Source: Polyangia bacterium
Lineage (GTDB): Bacteria > Myxococcota_A > Polyangia > Nannocystales > Nannocystaceae
DNA: 64,000 nt
NCBI GenBank assembly: GCA_030430565.1
Contig: JAUIKS010000037.1
Span: 62,001-126,000, forward strand
Direction of reading: 5' to 3'
The position numbers were made by a program, and so were the translations under genes. Each line of letters opens with the position of its first letter. Within the stretch, counting starts at the first letter, position 1. Below the pieces are notes generated by a model. That model was not told where the DNA came from, searched no databases, and was given only the letters and a program-made list of their open reading frames with translations. Below are positions 26,788-34,932 of this stretch, piece after piece.

Positions 26788-27452
26788 CACCTCCGCCGCT
26801 TGATGTCGCCCAAGTAGACCATGAACCCAGCCATCACGCTCGCGCCGGCGTCATCGTTGCGCAGCCCGTGCCCCGGCCCCTGCCCACCGAATTCGAAGGT
26901 GAAGGACATCCGCGGCGCGATGATCACCTCGAGCCCGAAGTGCCCGCCGCCGGTAAATTGGAGGTCCCTGCCCTCCCCGGTCGGGTTGGGACGGATCCCG
27001 ACCCAGGCTCCGCCGCCGCCGTAGGCCCGCAGGACGCCGAACCACACCGGGCCGCGCCCGAACAGCTCGAGGCCGGTGTTGATCACCGGATCGTAGATCC
27101 CGCCGGTGCCCGGCGGCGGGTGGACGAGGGTGCCGTGCAGCCGCATCCCGAAGTGCTGACCGACGCGGCGACCGAACGGGATGTCGAGCTTGATCCCCTG
27201 GGCGAAGCCCTGGCCCCAGAGCCCGTTGTGATACCCGATCCCGACGCCAGACCACTTGCGGTTGATGTCGCGTACGTGCTCCTCGCTGATCGTCGGCCCG
27301 ATGTTCACGTCACGGGTCTTCGGCGACGACGAGGCCGCCGGAGGCTCCGTGGTCGCCGCCGTGGTCGGCGAGGGAGCGGCGGACGCGGGAGCGGTTGCGA
27401 GGGTGAGAAGTAGAGCGATGTTGGTCACGGCACTTTTGACTCTGAAAAGCAC
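26787..27452 (-). CDS. Putative outer-membrane beta-barrel protein
   Basis: About 221 residues. I chose the GTG at 27452 because it gives a proper signal peptide (LFRVKSA basic part, VTNIALLLTLATA core, ASA cleavage); the open frame reaches a TTG at 27488 and another GTG at 27428. The mature part is rich in Gly and aromatic residues in alternating strands (GVGIGYHNGLWGQGFAQG, HFGMRLHGTLV, AYGGGGAWVGIRPN, GGHFGLEVIIAPRMSFTFEFG, ASVMAGFMVYLG), typical of an eight- or ten-stranded barrel. First gene of the coupled set with the membrane protein and winged-helix regulator. The upstream region is AT-rich and holds an inverted repeat. Confidence 0.7.
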   Translation of the reverse strand: MLFRVKSAVTNIALLLTLATAPASAAPSPTTAATTEPPAASSSPKTRDVNIGPTISEEHVRDINRKWSGVGIGYHNGLWGQGFAQGIKLDIPFGRRVGQHFGMRLHGTLVHPPPGTGGIYDPVINTGLELFGRGPVWFGVLRAYGGGGAWVGIRPNPTGEGRDLQFTGGGHFGLEVIIAPRMSFTFEFGGQGPGHGLRNDDAGASVMAGFMVYLGDIKRRR

Positions 27453-27467
27453 TTTGTGTTTCAAAGT
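27451..27467. promoter_or_regulatory. Inverted repeat in the AT-rich promoter zone of the beta-barrel gene
   Basis: ACTTTG and CAAAGT (perfect 6-base arms) separated by five bases in a locally AT-rich stretch (27430-27510), unusual in this window. It sits at the start region of the minus-strand beta-barrel gene. Could be an operator for the winged-helix regulator of the same operon; alternatively chance in AT-rich DNA. Confidence 0.35.
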
Positions 27468-27671
27468 TATTTTACGAAGTATTTTCAATGATTTATAAGA
27501 TCAAAAGACAAAATTCTCGGCGCTCAATTTCGCGCGAGCCGCCACGGACGACCGAGGCCGCAGTCAGCCACTGGAACGCGACCGGCGCGACTCACCGGGA
27601 GCAGAAGCTGTCACCACGCCCGCGCGCCGCGAGAACGTTGCGCGCGAGAGCGCTGCTACACTGGTTCAAAA

Positions 27672-27691
27672 ACATGTCTTTATAGACATGT
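27672..27691. repeat. 20-bp palindrome, copy 1 of a motif shared with the integrase upstream region
   Basis: ACATGTCTTTATAGACATGT has perfect 8-base arms around TTAT. Its central 18 bases recur exactly at 49233-49250, about 136 bases before the intact integrase gene. Here no integrase is directly adjacent; the tandem repeat array follows. Possible recombination or operator site. Confidence 0.6.
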
Positions 27692-27763
27692 ACGAGACCC
27701 CGCTACGCACCCCCCAAGATCAGCATCAGCGGACTGAGGAGCGCCGCTCCGTCCTCCATCCGC

Positions 27764-27885
27764 CCGCTCCGCGCTTCGCCGTCGCCGCTCCGCGCTCCAT
27801 CGCCGCCGCTCCGCGCTCCACCGCCGCTCCGCGCTCCATCGCCGCCGCTCCGCGCTCCACCGTCGCTCCGCGCTGCCGCTCCAAA
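27764..27885. repeat. Tandem 18/21-bp repeat array
   Basis: Five to six head-to-tail copies of CCGCTCCGCGCTCCA followed by 3 or 6 more bases, starting at 27764, 27785, 27806, 27824, 27845 and (degenerate) 27863; an isolated copy is at about 27904. All unit lengths are multiples of three, so open frames cross it on both strands, but none has a plausible start, signal or composition. I treat it as non-coding repeat DNA. The wider 27489-28104 gap holds this array, the palindrome at 27672 and the inverted repeat at 28045. Confidence 0.65.
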
Positions 27886-28044
27886 GCCGCCGCTTCATCG
27901 CGGCCGCTCCGCGCTCCACGCGCCAAAAGGGCGCCCCGGTCGTCCGCTCCGTTTCCACGATCGTTGATCCGAGCCCACGACCACCGCTCTGGTTCCGCGA
28001 CCTTCGTCCAGCGCGCCACTCTATGTTCCGCAGAAACCCGACAT

Positions 28045-28063
28045 CTGGCCAAAATCTGGCCAG
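28045..28063. promoter_or_regulatory. Inverted repeat upstream of the first DUF4215 lipoprotein gene
   Basis: CTGGCCA and TGGCCAG are perfect 7-base arms with a 5-base spacer (AAATC), ending 41 bases before the ATG at 28105. Position and symmetry suit a dimeric repressor or activator site. No promoter elements were recognised with certainty around it. Confidence 0.4.
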
Positions 28064-28104
28064 TTGCCTCGAGACCTCATTCTCGGATAACCACGTAGTC
28101 ACCC

Positions 28105-29067
28105 ATGCCATCGCTTCACGCACATAGAGTCGTCGTGTTCGTGGCCATCGTATGCGTGTCGGGTTGCCCCGACGGGCCCCAGAGCACAACGGTCGTCACG
28201 GTGACCAGCGACCCCGACGAGAGTTCGAGCAGCTCGACGACCGGCACGGACACGGACACGACCACGACTGACGACACCACCGGCGCCACGGCCGGGACTG
28301 CGGGATCGGAATCGAACAGCGAGAGCGGCGCGACGACGAACAGCTCGACGTCGAGCGTCACCACAGAGACCACGACCGGGCAGTTCATTTGCGGTGACGG
28401 CGAGGTCCAGGGCGACGAGGAGTGCGACGACGGCAACGACAACGACCTCGACGCGTGCTTGAGCTCGTGCGAGCTCGCGGGCTGCGGCGACGGCATCCTC
28501 CACGAAGGTTTCGGTGAGGAGTGCGACGACGGTAACAGCGACGAGGCCGACGGCTGCAACTCGCAGTGCGCCCGCGACCGCTTCGTGTTCCTGACGAGCA
28601 CAACAACGCAGGGAAAATTCGGGGCAGTGAGCGGCGCCAACTCCCACTGCAAATCACTGGCTCAGGACGCCGGCTTGCCCAACCCGCTCACGTACCGCGC
28701 GTGGATGAGCGACGACGACTTCAGCCCCGATGAGTGGTTCTTCAAGTCGAAAGGACGCTACCTGCTCACGAGCGGGGCGGTGGTCGCCAAGGACTGGGAG
28801 GACCTCACCGACGGCACGCTGGAGAACGCCATTAACGTCGACGAGAACGGCGAGCTGATCGGGAGCGGCGGCGTCTGGACCAACACCACCCCTCAGGGTC
28901 TCAAGCACCCCGACTCAGCTGACTGCGAGGGCTGGACGGTAACCGCCTTCCCGGCCGAAGGACGCTTTGGACTTGCCTCGGAGGCGAACGATCAGTGGTC
29001 GGACGCGAACAACTTCAACCCCGAGGCCTGCGGCGCCAGCGGTCACTTCTACTGCTTTGAAAACTAG
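28105..29067 (+). CDS. Exported lipoprotein with DUF4215 Cys-rich repeats and a DUF1554-like domain
   Basis: 320 residues. The signal VVVFVAIVCVSGC gives a lipidated Cys, then about 70 residues of Thr/Ser/Asp linker (SSSSSTTGTDTDTTTTDD), two Cys-rich repeats of the myxobacterial type (CGDGEVQGDEECDDGN...CLSSC and CGDGILHEGFGEECDDGN...CNSQC), and a C-terminal domain starting RFVFLTSTTTQGKFGAV with landmarks ANSHCKSLA, YRAWMSDD, DCEGWTV and GHFYCFEN. That last domain resembles the DUF1554/lectin-like fold of leptospiral and myxobacterial surface proteins. Probably surface exposed and carbohydrate- or matrix-binding. Followed by a diverged paralogue. Confidence 0.82.
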   Translation: MPSLHAHRVVVFVAIVCVSGCPDGPQSTTVVTVTSDPDESSSSSTTGTDTDTTTTDDTTGATAGTAGSESNSESGATTNSSTSSVTTETTTGQFICGDGEVQGDEECDDGNDNDLDACLSSCELAGCGDGILHEGFGEECDDGNSDEADGCNSQCARDRFVFLTSTTTQGKFGAVSGANSHCKSLAQDAGLPNPLTYRAWMSDDDFSPDEWFFKSKGRYLLTSGAVVAKDWEDLTDGTLENAINVDENGELIGSGGVWTNTTPQGLKHPDSADCEGWTVTAFPAEGRFGLASEANDQWSDANNFNPEACGASGHFYCFEN

Positions 29068-29115
29068 CGACGCCGCGATCATCGCGGCGTATTTCCACAA
29101 TTGCGGAGGGTCTCT

Positions 29116-30054
29116 GTGTCAAGTCATCTCGGCCCTAGGGTCATTGTTGCGTGTCGTTTGCCGCTCTGCGCGTTCTCGGGGGCCTTGGCGTGTGTGGCTC
29201 CCTACGAGCCGCCCTCAACGACTGACGGAACGGGCACGGACGCGAGTTTGAGCGCTGGCTCGACAGGCTCTAGCGGCGAGGACGCACCGAGCACGAGCAC
29301 TGGCTCGACAACGGGGCTTCCCGCGAGCTCGTCGGATCCGGTCACGAGTTCCAGCTCCTCAAGCTCCGGCTCCACAGACCCAGCAGTGTCTGAATGCGGC
29401 GACGGTGTCCACGACCCCCTGACCGAAGAATGTGACGAAGGGGCCAATAATTCGGAGCACAGCGCCTGCACCGGCGAGTGCCTCTTCAACGTATGCGGCG
29501 ATGGAAACCGGCACGATGGTGTCGAAGAGTGCGACCTCGGGGACGCCAACCACGACTCGGCGTGTGGCGGCTGCACGAAGAGCTGCACCTTCGGCCCGTA
29601 CTGCGGTGATAACAACACGGATGCGCCGCGGTTCCGGGCTTGGATCAGCGCGGTCGGCCTTGACGAGTACGGGGTCCCCCTCGCGCTCGTGGAGGAACAC
29701 AAAACCGTCGAAGGGCGGCTCAACAGCGACTACACGGGCTCCTACGTCACGCGCGACGGAACCGTGGTCGCCGAGGGCTGGTCCGGGCTTACCTCCGGTC
29801 AGCTCCTCGCGCCGATCACGGCGACGACCGAACCCGACCAGCACATGTATGACGCGAGTGTGTGGACTAATACGCGCCCCGATGGGTTCATAAATCAGTC
29901 GTACCTGAGCTGCCAAGATTGGACGTCCGCCGAAGGTGGCTTCGGCGGCGGCGTTGGAGATAGCGGGAGCGTCACGTCGTGGACGTTTATAGCGAGCAAC
30001 CAGGGCGTCAAGTCCTGCCAATTTACGCGACACCTCTACTGCATCGAGCAGTGA
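29116..30054 (+). CDS. Diverged paralogue: DUF4215 lipoprotein with shortened DUF1554-like domain
   Basis: 312 residues from a GTG at 29116 with GGAGGG 5 bases upstream. Signal with GALAC lipobox, Thr/Ser linker, three Cys-rich repeats (CGDGVHDPLTEECDEG, CGDGNRHDGVEECDLG, CTFGPYCGDNN) and a C-terminal domain with FRAWISAVGLDEYGVP, TNTRPDGF, CQDWTSAEGGFG and RHLYCIEQ. Compared with the neighbour at 28105, the segment corresponding to FVFLTSTTTQGKFGAVSGAN...CKSLAQ is missing: the sequence jumps from CGDNNTDAP to RFRAWIS. This is an internal deletion of about 25-30 codons that keeps the frame. Confidence 0.78.
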   Translation: MSSHLGPRVIVACRLPLCAFSGALACVAPYEPPSTTDGTGTDASLSAGSTGSSGEDAPSTSTGSTTGLPASSSDPVTSSSSSSSGSTDPAVSECGDGVHDPLTEECDEGANNSEHSACTGECLFNVCGDGNRHDGVEECDLGDANHDSACGGCTKSCTFGPYCGDNNTDAPRFRAWISAVGLDEYGVPLALVEEHKTVEGRLNSDYTGSYVTRDGTVVAEGWSGLTSGQLLAPITATTEPDQHMYDASVWTNTRPDGFINQSYLSCQDWTSAEGGFGGGVGDSGSVTSWTFIASNQGVKSCQFTRHLYCIEQ

Positions 30055-30322
30055 GCGACCGCGGACGCCGGCTGAAATTCTCGAAATTCTCCTAGAAATA
30101 ATCCGGCTCAGTGGCCGCGCAGCTCGGCCGAATTGAGCCTGCTTAAACGACCATGTCGCGCCGAAGAAATTCGGCGGAGAATTTCGATCGCGCCCGCAGC
30201 CGACCGCTCCTACGATCCCGTAGACGAAGTCTGAGCCCAATCTTCGAACTACCCGCGCGAGCGCGCATGCGCGAAACTGCCCGCGACGGACACCGCGTAC
30301 TGCCACGCCAAGGAGACGAAGC

Positions 30323-30559
30323 GTGGCAGTCAAGGTTCGACAACGCCCCCTCCCCACCCCTGTCCTCGGGAACATCCGCCTGGATCGCTCGAGGCCCGTG
30401 ACGTACCAGGCGCTCACGCGGCGCAAGCTGGCCGCGACCACGGTCAACAAGACGCTCAAGCAGATCCGGCCCATTCTGCGCACCGCTGAGCTTTCCCCGT
30501 TTGGAGGTTCTTATAAGCCGTGTAGAGTTGCTCGGACGATTGAGGTCTGCTGCGTATGA
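30323..30559 (+). pseudogene. Internally deleted N-terminal fragment of a tyrosine recombinase/integrase
   Basis: A GTG at 30323 with AGGAG upstream opens MAVKVRQRPLP, nearly the same as the start of the intact integrase (MAVNVRERKLP), then joins directly to PVLGNIRLDRSRP and LAATTVNKTLKQIRPILRTA, which match residues about 111-152 of that integrase. Roughly 100 codons are deleted in frame, and after ILRTA all similarity ends, so the whole catalytic domain is gone. The open frame runs to a TGA at 30559 that overlaps the ATG of the next gene (ATGA). Confidence 0.8.
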
Positions 30560-30963
30560 ACGAGACGATCACGGTCCTGGCCGTCGGCGCCGAGGAGTCA
30601 ACGACCGTCGAGCTGAGCGAGCTCCCGCGCGACGCGATCGCGCTCTCGCTCTGGAACGAGAGCACCACGCTTCAGCTCGTGCTCTCCTCGCGCGCCCAGC
30701 TCGATGAATTCGCGCGCGCCATGGTCGAAGGACCCACGGAGCTCGACGACGAGGATGACGACGAGACCCGTACGCTCGAGTGCACGACGCGCTCGGGCGC
30801 CATCGTTCAGTGCGTCCGCGAGCCGTCGCGGCTCCGCTTCATCTTCTGCGTCGACCCTGAGCCCGAGCCCGCGCTCAGCCACATGCTGGTCGTCCACCTG
30901 TACCGCAAGACGCTACAGCGCTTCTCGCTCGCGTTCGCCGAGTGCCTACGCCAGCTGGAGTAG
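30556..30963 (+). CDS. Conserved-looking hypothetical protein, acidic
   Basis: 135 residues, no signal peptide or membrane segment. Short beta-rich N-terminal half (TITVLAVGAEESTTVELSEL, IALSLWNESTTLQLVL), an acidic loop (ELDDEDDDETRTLE), then an aromatic-containing half with two Cys (IVQCVREPSRLRFIFCVD) and a helical end (LYRKTLQRFSLAFAECLRQLE). GC-rich third positions fit coding. GAGG lies 10 bases before the ATG. The start overlaps the stop of the integrase remnant, probably by chance after the deletion. Family not recognised. Confidence 0.65.
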   Translation: MNETITVLAVGAEESTTVELSELPRDAIALSLWNESTTLQLVLSSRAQLDEFARAMVEGPTELDDEDDDETRTLECTTRSGAIVQCVREPSRLRFIFCVDPEPEPALSHMLVVHLYRKTLQRFSLAFAECLRQLE

Positions 30964-31269
30964 CCGCCTTCTCCCGTCACCGGCCGCGCGCGCGAGGCCA
31001 AACCCTGCGTTGGAGAGCGGCTGCTGCACGCCCGACGACCGCTGATCGCGTGTGGGCCGAGGTCGAGTGCCGAGACGATGTATCTCCTTGGACCGGCGGT
31101 GCACGACGTGACGCGCACAGCGCCGTGTTCCGCCTCCCGATGGCCCGACGGGTATGGCGAGAACAAACTCGCGCGTCTAGGATCTGCGGGCCCGCGATCG
31201 ACCGCTGCCCTGCTGCTAGCGACTGACGACCAGACTCGCTCGCCGCGTACCACGGGCGCGCGACGTCGC
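30964..31269. other. Intergenic region; nothing recognised
   Basis: 306 bases between two convergent short genes. No plausible ribosome site, palindrome or structured RNA was seen, and the overlapping open frames have an atypical composition. Confidence 0.35.
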
Positions 31270-31512
31270 TCATCGCGATCGAGACAGCGGGAGCTCGTCG
31301 CAGCTCAGATCGCGACGCACCGCGAAGATCTTGAACCGCGGCCCGTTGGTACGCGGAGCCCTTCGCGCGCGCTCCTCGACGAAGACGAACACGAGCGGCC
31401 GCCCGCGGTCACGTCCACGCACGAAGGCGTCGGTCACCGCGAGCTCCGGGTAGCGCTGCGCGACGGCCCGTCGCGCCGCCTCGATCACTTGTGCGCGTCG
31501 CCAGAAGAACAC
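31270..31512 (-). CDS. Small hypothetical protein
   Basis: 80 residues from a GTG at 31512 with GGAG 6 bases upstream. The sequence FFWRRAQVIEAARRAVAQRY, ELAVTDAFVRGRDRGRPLVFVFVEERA, then a basic RTNGPRFKIFAVRRDLSC part looks like a small alpha/beta fold. No family is recognised. It is 76 bases upstream-free of the copper monooxygenase gene's end and may be independent. Moderate support only. Confidence 0.5.
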   Translation of the reverse strand: MFFWRRAQVIEAARRAVAQRYPELAVTDAFVRGRDRGRPLVFVFVEERARRAPRTNGPRFKIFAVRRDLSCDELPLSRSR

Positions 31513-31588
31513 GAGCCGCTCCGAGAGCTTGGACCCATCCTACCGCGACCAGGGAAGCGGAGCACGGGCGCGCTCGCGCTCGCGCTCG

Positions 31589-32998
31589 CTACTGCGGGCT
31601 CGGCTCGGTCACGAACAGGATCCCGAGGCACATCTCGTCGAGCGTGCCGTCGCCCCAGTCGCGATCGGCCGGCTCGATCGGCTGTCCGTCGACGACCGGC
31701 TGATTCTCCGCGCTGTTGTCCCACTCGCACCGCACGTTGATCTCCATGCCCGCGCGAAACAGCGGCCGCTCGGCGAACTCGTAGCTCGACTGCCAGTTGA
31801 AGTCCCAGCGCGGGATGTCGAGCAGGCACTCCGCGGTGTCGCGGCTCGGGTCGCGCAGCTCGACGCGGGCGGACTTGCCGAACAGGTGCATGTGACTGCC
31901 CACGTTGATGAGCTCGAGATCGGCGTCGCCGGGCAGCCCCATCCGGAGCAGCGCGTTGAGGAAGATCGGGTGGCTGTGCGTAGCCGTGACCTCGTGGACG
32001 ACCTCCGGCTCGCCAGCCGGGATCAACATCGCGCCGTCCCCCTGAAGCCACGCGAGCTCGGCGAGGGGGACGATCTCACCGCGCCGCTCGACGCTCGGCG
32101 CGAGTTCGAAGCCAAACGAGGACCGGTCCGCGAGCTCGACGCCGATCGGGTGGTAGTGAACCTGCATGATCAGCGTCGTCCCGGGCGTGAGCTCCTGCCC
32201 GACGCCAGGGGGCGCGAAGAACGGGACCTGCCCAGGGACCCAACCGCTGAGCCAGCGCGCGCTCCCGTCCGTGGGCCCCGGGCCGCCGAAACAGGTGTAG
32301 CCCGGGCCCGGGTCCTCGGCGTCGCGGAGCTCGTACGGCGCGACGTTCTCCGGCGCGACCGCGTAGGTGATGACGTGATGGACGATGCGCGTCTCTCCCG
32401 GAAAGACGTCGCTCGCGACGATGTAGCTCGTGTCGGTGATCTCGTCGGGCAGCGGGATCAGGAAGCAGCGGTAGTCGTCGACGACATCCGCCGGCGTGTA
32501 GCTCTCCGGCATCTCGACCACGAAGTCGGGCGCCAGCTCGGGCTCGGGCGGAGCGTCGTCGACGGGCGCGTTCGCGGGGTCTCCCTCCGCCAGCTCGCCG
32601 GCGAGGTAGCCGAGCAACAGCTGCTCCTCCGCGGGCTCGAGCGCGAGCGAGTGGCTGTAGTCCCGACACTCGCCGTCCGGCGGCCACGGGGGCATCTCGC
32701 CGGACTCGATGGCCTGCCCCAGGAAGGATCCCAGACTCACGAAGTCCTCGTAGCGCTCGAGCGAGAACGGCGCGATGCCGCCCTCTTGGTGACAGTTCAT
32801 ACAGCGCCGCCGGACGACGGGCTCGACGTCACGCCACCACGTGTACTGCGGCTCGACGGCGCCGGTGTCGACGCTGGTGTCGCTGTCCGTCCCCTCGTCC
32901 CCGCCGCCACACGCGACGCCGGGGATCATCAAGAGCGAGACGAGCGCGGCGACGCGACGCGTGAACGCGCCGAGAGCATCCAATCGATCAACGGACAT
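31589..32998 (-). CDS. Exported cytochrome c / type II copper monooxygenase-like lipoprotein
   Basis: 469 residues starting at ATG 32998 with an AGGGGGAA site. A lipoprotein signal (AALVSLLMIPGVAC) and a Thr/Asp linker precede a c-type haem site, RRRCMNCHQEGGIAPFSLERYEDF. The rest matches the two-domain peptidylglycine/dopamine-beta-monooxygenase fold: copper ligands in RIVHHVITYAV (HH), MQVHYHPIG (HxH-like), GSHMHLFGKSARVEL (HMH), and a Met in TLDEMCLGILF. Myxobacterial proteins of this kind combine haem and copper centres at the cell surface. They probably hydroxylate small molecules or peptides using electrons delivered by the haem domain; the substrate is unknown. Confidence 0.85.
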   Translation of the reverse strand: MSVDRLDALGAFTRRVAALVSLLMIPGVACGGGDEGTDSDTSVDTGAVEPQYTWWRDVEPVVRRRCMNCHQEGGIAPFSLERYEDFVSLGSFLGQAIESGEMPPWPPDGECRDYSHSLALEPAEEQLLLGYLAGELAEGDPANAPVDDAPPEPELAPDFVVEMPESYTPADVVDDYRCFLIPLPDEITDTSYIVASDVFPGETRIVHHVITYAVAPENVAPYELRDAEDPGPGYTCFGGPGPTDGSARWLSGWVPGQVPFFAPPGVGQELTPGTTLIMQVHYHPIGVELADRSSFGFELAPSVERRGEIVPLAELAWLQGDGAMLIPAGEPEVVHEVTATHSHPIFLNALLRMGLPGDADLELINVGSHMHLFGKSARVELRDPSRDTAECLLDIPRWDFNWQSSYEFAERPLFRAGMEINVRCEWDNSAENQPVVDGQPIEPADRDWGDGTLDEMCLGILFVTEPSPQ

Positions 32999-33026
32999 GA
33001 TTCCCCCTGCGCGCGAGCTGAGCTCG

Positions 33027-33587
33027 CTATCCACGTGTAGTCTTGTCCGCCTGCCAGCGATCGAGGATCGCCCGCGCGTCATTCTTCTCGGGATCCATGA
33101 CCTCGTCGTGGTGCTCGAGCTTGGTCGTCAGCTCGACGATGTAGCCGTTGGGGTCGCGGAAATAGATCGAGCGCAGGCTCTCGAGCTCGGCTGGCCCGAA
33201 CGGCTCCTGGCCGCGAGCCCTGCCCCGCTCGTACATCGCCCGCAGGGTCTCGTCGTCGACCTCGAGCGCGATGTGTAGATCGGAGGGGTCCTGCTCCTTA
33301 AACTCAAACGGGACCTCGGGGAGTTCGAAGAACGCGAGGTACGAGCCGTCGCGCATGCGGAAGAAGATATGGATGAGCGGGGTCTCGACGCCGGTCTCGG
33401 TCCGGGAACGCCGCAGCGAGCACGACAGCGGGAGGCCCAGGAAGTCCTCATAAAACGCGCGCGTCTCCTCCGCGTCGCGGCAGCGGTTCGCGCTGTGGTG
33501 CAACCCCATCAACGGGATCGTCGGGCGCTTCGGGCTCTTCGGGCTCTTCGGGCTCTTCGGGCTCTTCGAGGTCGTGCGGTCGTCCAT
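33027..33587 (-). CDS. VOC-family (glyoxalase/extradiol dioxygenase fold) protein
   Basis: 186 residues from ATG 33587 with AGGAGAG upstream. The N-terminus has a KSPKSPKSPKSPK tail coded by a 9-base DNA repeat. The VOC domain follows: MGLHHSANRCRDAEETRAFYEDFLG with a metal His, a central DLHIALEVDDETL with a second His, and FRDPNGYIVELTTK with the Glu ligand. The three-ligand pattern fits a lyase or dioxygenase on a catechol or thiol substrate. An AraC-type regulator gene lies divergently upstream with about 190 bases between starts, so it probably controls this gene. Confidence 0.85.
   Translation of the reverse strand: MDDRTTSKSPKSPKSPKSPKRPTIPLMGLHHSANRCRDAEETRAFYEDFLGLPLSCSLRRSRTETGVETPLIHIFFRMRDGSYLAFFELPEVPFEFKEQDPSDLHIALEVDDETLRAMYERGRARGQEPFGPAELESLRSIYFRDPNGYIVELTTKLEHHDEVMDPEKNDARAILDRWQADKTTRG
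33523..33567. repeat. 9-bp tandem repeat inside the VOC gene
   Basis: GGGCTCTTC occurs four times in a row (33532-33567), preceded by one variant copy (GGGCGCTTC). It codes for the Lys-Ser-Pro repeats. The unit is a multiple of three, so copy-number change would alter tail length without shifting frame. Confidence 0.8.
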
Positions 33588-33779
33588 TGGTCTCTCCTGC
33601 ATTTCGAGGACGGGATCAGGTCGATACCGAGCGGTCGACGCCGTCGCTAGGGCGACGCCCCCGGCTCTACCCGCTAGGAGCCCTCTAAACCCCTTCTACG
33701 CCGCCGTGGGCACGAGAGCATTGGCCGCAGGCGCCAATTCGCGGAGCGCAGGGGTTTGGTACTGTGGCGTCCGTACGCG

Positions 33780-34838
33780 ATGCCTGACAGAGCGATCCAT
33801 GACGGCTACTACTCGGGAGATCTCCCGACGAGCGGCACGATCACGGCCGCGATCACCTCTCGCCTCATCCACCACGCGGCGACGCGCGGCGTTCCGCTGC
33901 CGGACATGCTCGCGCGAGTCGGCTGGCCCTCGCCGCGCGCTCCAAACCCCGACGCGCGGGTGCCCTTTGAGCTGCACTGGAGCGTCTGGCGCTTCATTCA
34001 CGAGCACGGCGTCCCCGGAGACTTCGGCCTGACCTTCGGCGAGAGCTTCGCGCTCGATCAGCTCGGCGTGCTGGGGATGCTCATGAGCCACAGCGCCACC
34101 GTCGAGGAGGCGGTCGGACAGCAAGCACGGTTCCAGCGGCTGCTCCTCGACGCGCCCTTCAAGGTGACGCGCCTCGAGCCAGAGAAGCTCGTGATCGAGC
34201 ACCCGCCCCTCCCGATCGCCACCCAGCTGCCGCACATGATCGTCGCGGGCCTCTGTTTCTGGGTCCAGCTGCTGCGCGGCCTGACCCGCGAGAAGGTCAA
34301 CGCGCTCCACGTCGAGCTGCCGCACGAGCCGCTGACCGACGAGGACCGCTACCGCGCCACGCTCGGCGCGCGCCCGCGCTTCAACGCGCGGCGCATTCTC
34401 GTCGAGCTCGACCGCGCGTGGTGGCACGCCCCTGTCCGCGCGGATCCCCTCGGGGTCGAGGCCTACCTGCGCACGCGCTCGACCTTGCTCTTGCGTCAGC
34501 TCCCCGCGCGCGGAGGACGTCTCGATCAGGTGCGCGAGTTTATCGTCGGCGAGCTGCACCACGGCCGCCAGCCCACCCTCACCAGCGCCGCCAAGCGCCT
34601 CGGCACCAGCACTCGGACCCTGCAACGCGGCCTGCGCGCCGCGACGATCAGCTACGAGGTGCTGCTCGACGAGACCCGGCGCCAGCTCGCGCTCGACTAC
34701 CTCGGCGACGACCGGCTGACCATCGGCGAGGTCGCGCTCGTGGTCGGCTACTCCGAGCCCGCGACCTTTTACCGCGCCTTCAAGCGCTGGATGGGCGTAC
34801 CGCCGGGCGTCTACCGCTCGCGGCGCGCGTCGGCGTAG
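33780..34838 (+). CDS. AraC-family transcriptional regulator
   Basis: 352 residues from ATG 33780. The N-terminal part is an arabinose-binding-like regulatory domain (AAITSRLIHHAATRGVPL, DFGLTFGESFALDQLGVLGMLMSHSATVEEAV), and the C-terminal part contains the double helix-turn-helix: LTSAAKRLGTSTRTLQRGLRA and LTIGEVALVVGYSEPATFYRAFKRWMGVPPGVYR. The layout is like OruR/ArgR-type activators. Divergent from the VOC gene, which is its most likely target; the effector is unknown. Confidence 0.88.
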   Translation: MPDRAIHDGYYSGDLPTSGTITAAITSRLIHHAATRGVPLPDMLARVGWPSPRAPNPDARVPFELHWSVWRFIHEHGVPGDFGLTFGESFALDQLGVLGMLMSHSATVEEAVGQQARFQRLLLDAPFKVTRLEPEKLVIEHPPLPIATQLPHMIVAGLCFWVQLLRGLTREKVNALHVELPHEPLTDEDRYRATLGARPRFNARRILVELDRAWWHAPVRADPLGVEAYLRTRSTLLLRQLPARGGRLDQVREFIVGELHHGRQPTLTSAAKRLGTSTRTLQRGLRAATISYEVLLDETRRQLALDYLGDDRLTIGEVALVVGYSEPATFYRAFKRWMGVPPGVYRSRRASA

Positions 34839-34932
34839 GCGCTGCGCTCCGCGTCGACGACCGATCGACGAAACGCCGAGCGCGACCTGGTTCATAACCT
34901 GACGCGAAGGACAGGAAATGCGATACTGACGC

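Noticed and set aside
27680..28189. Open frames on both strands across the tandem repeat array
   Set aside because: No signal, ribosome site or normal amino-acid composition; exist because repeat units are multiples of three.
30323..30559. Functional small integrase or excisionase
   Set aside because: It matches only the first 11 and about 40 internal residues of the intact integrase and has no catalytic residues.
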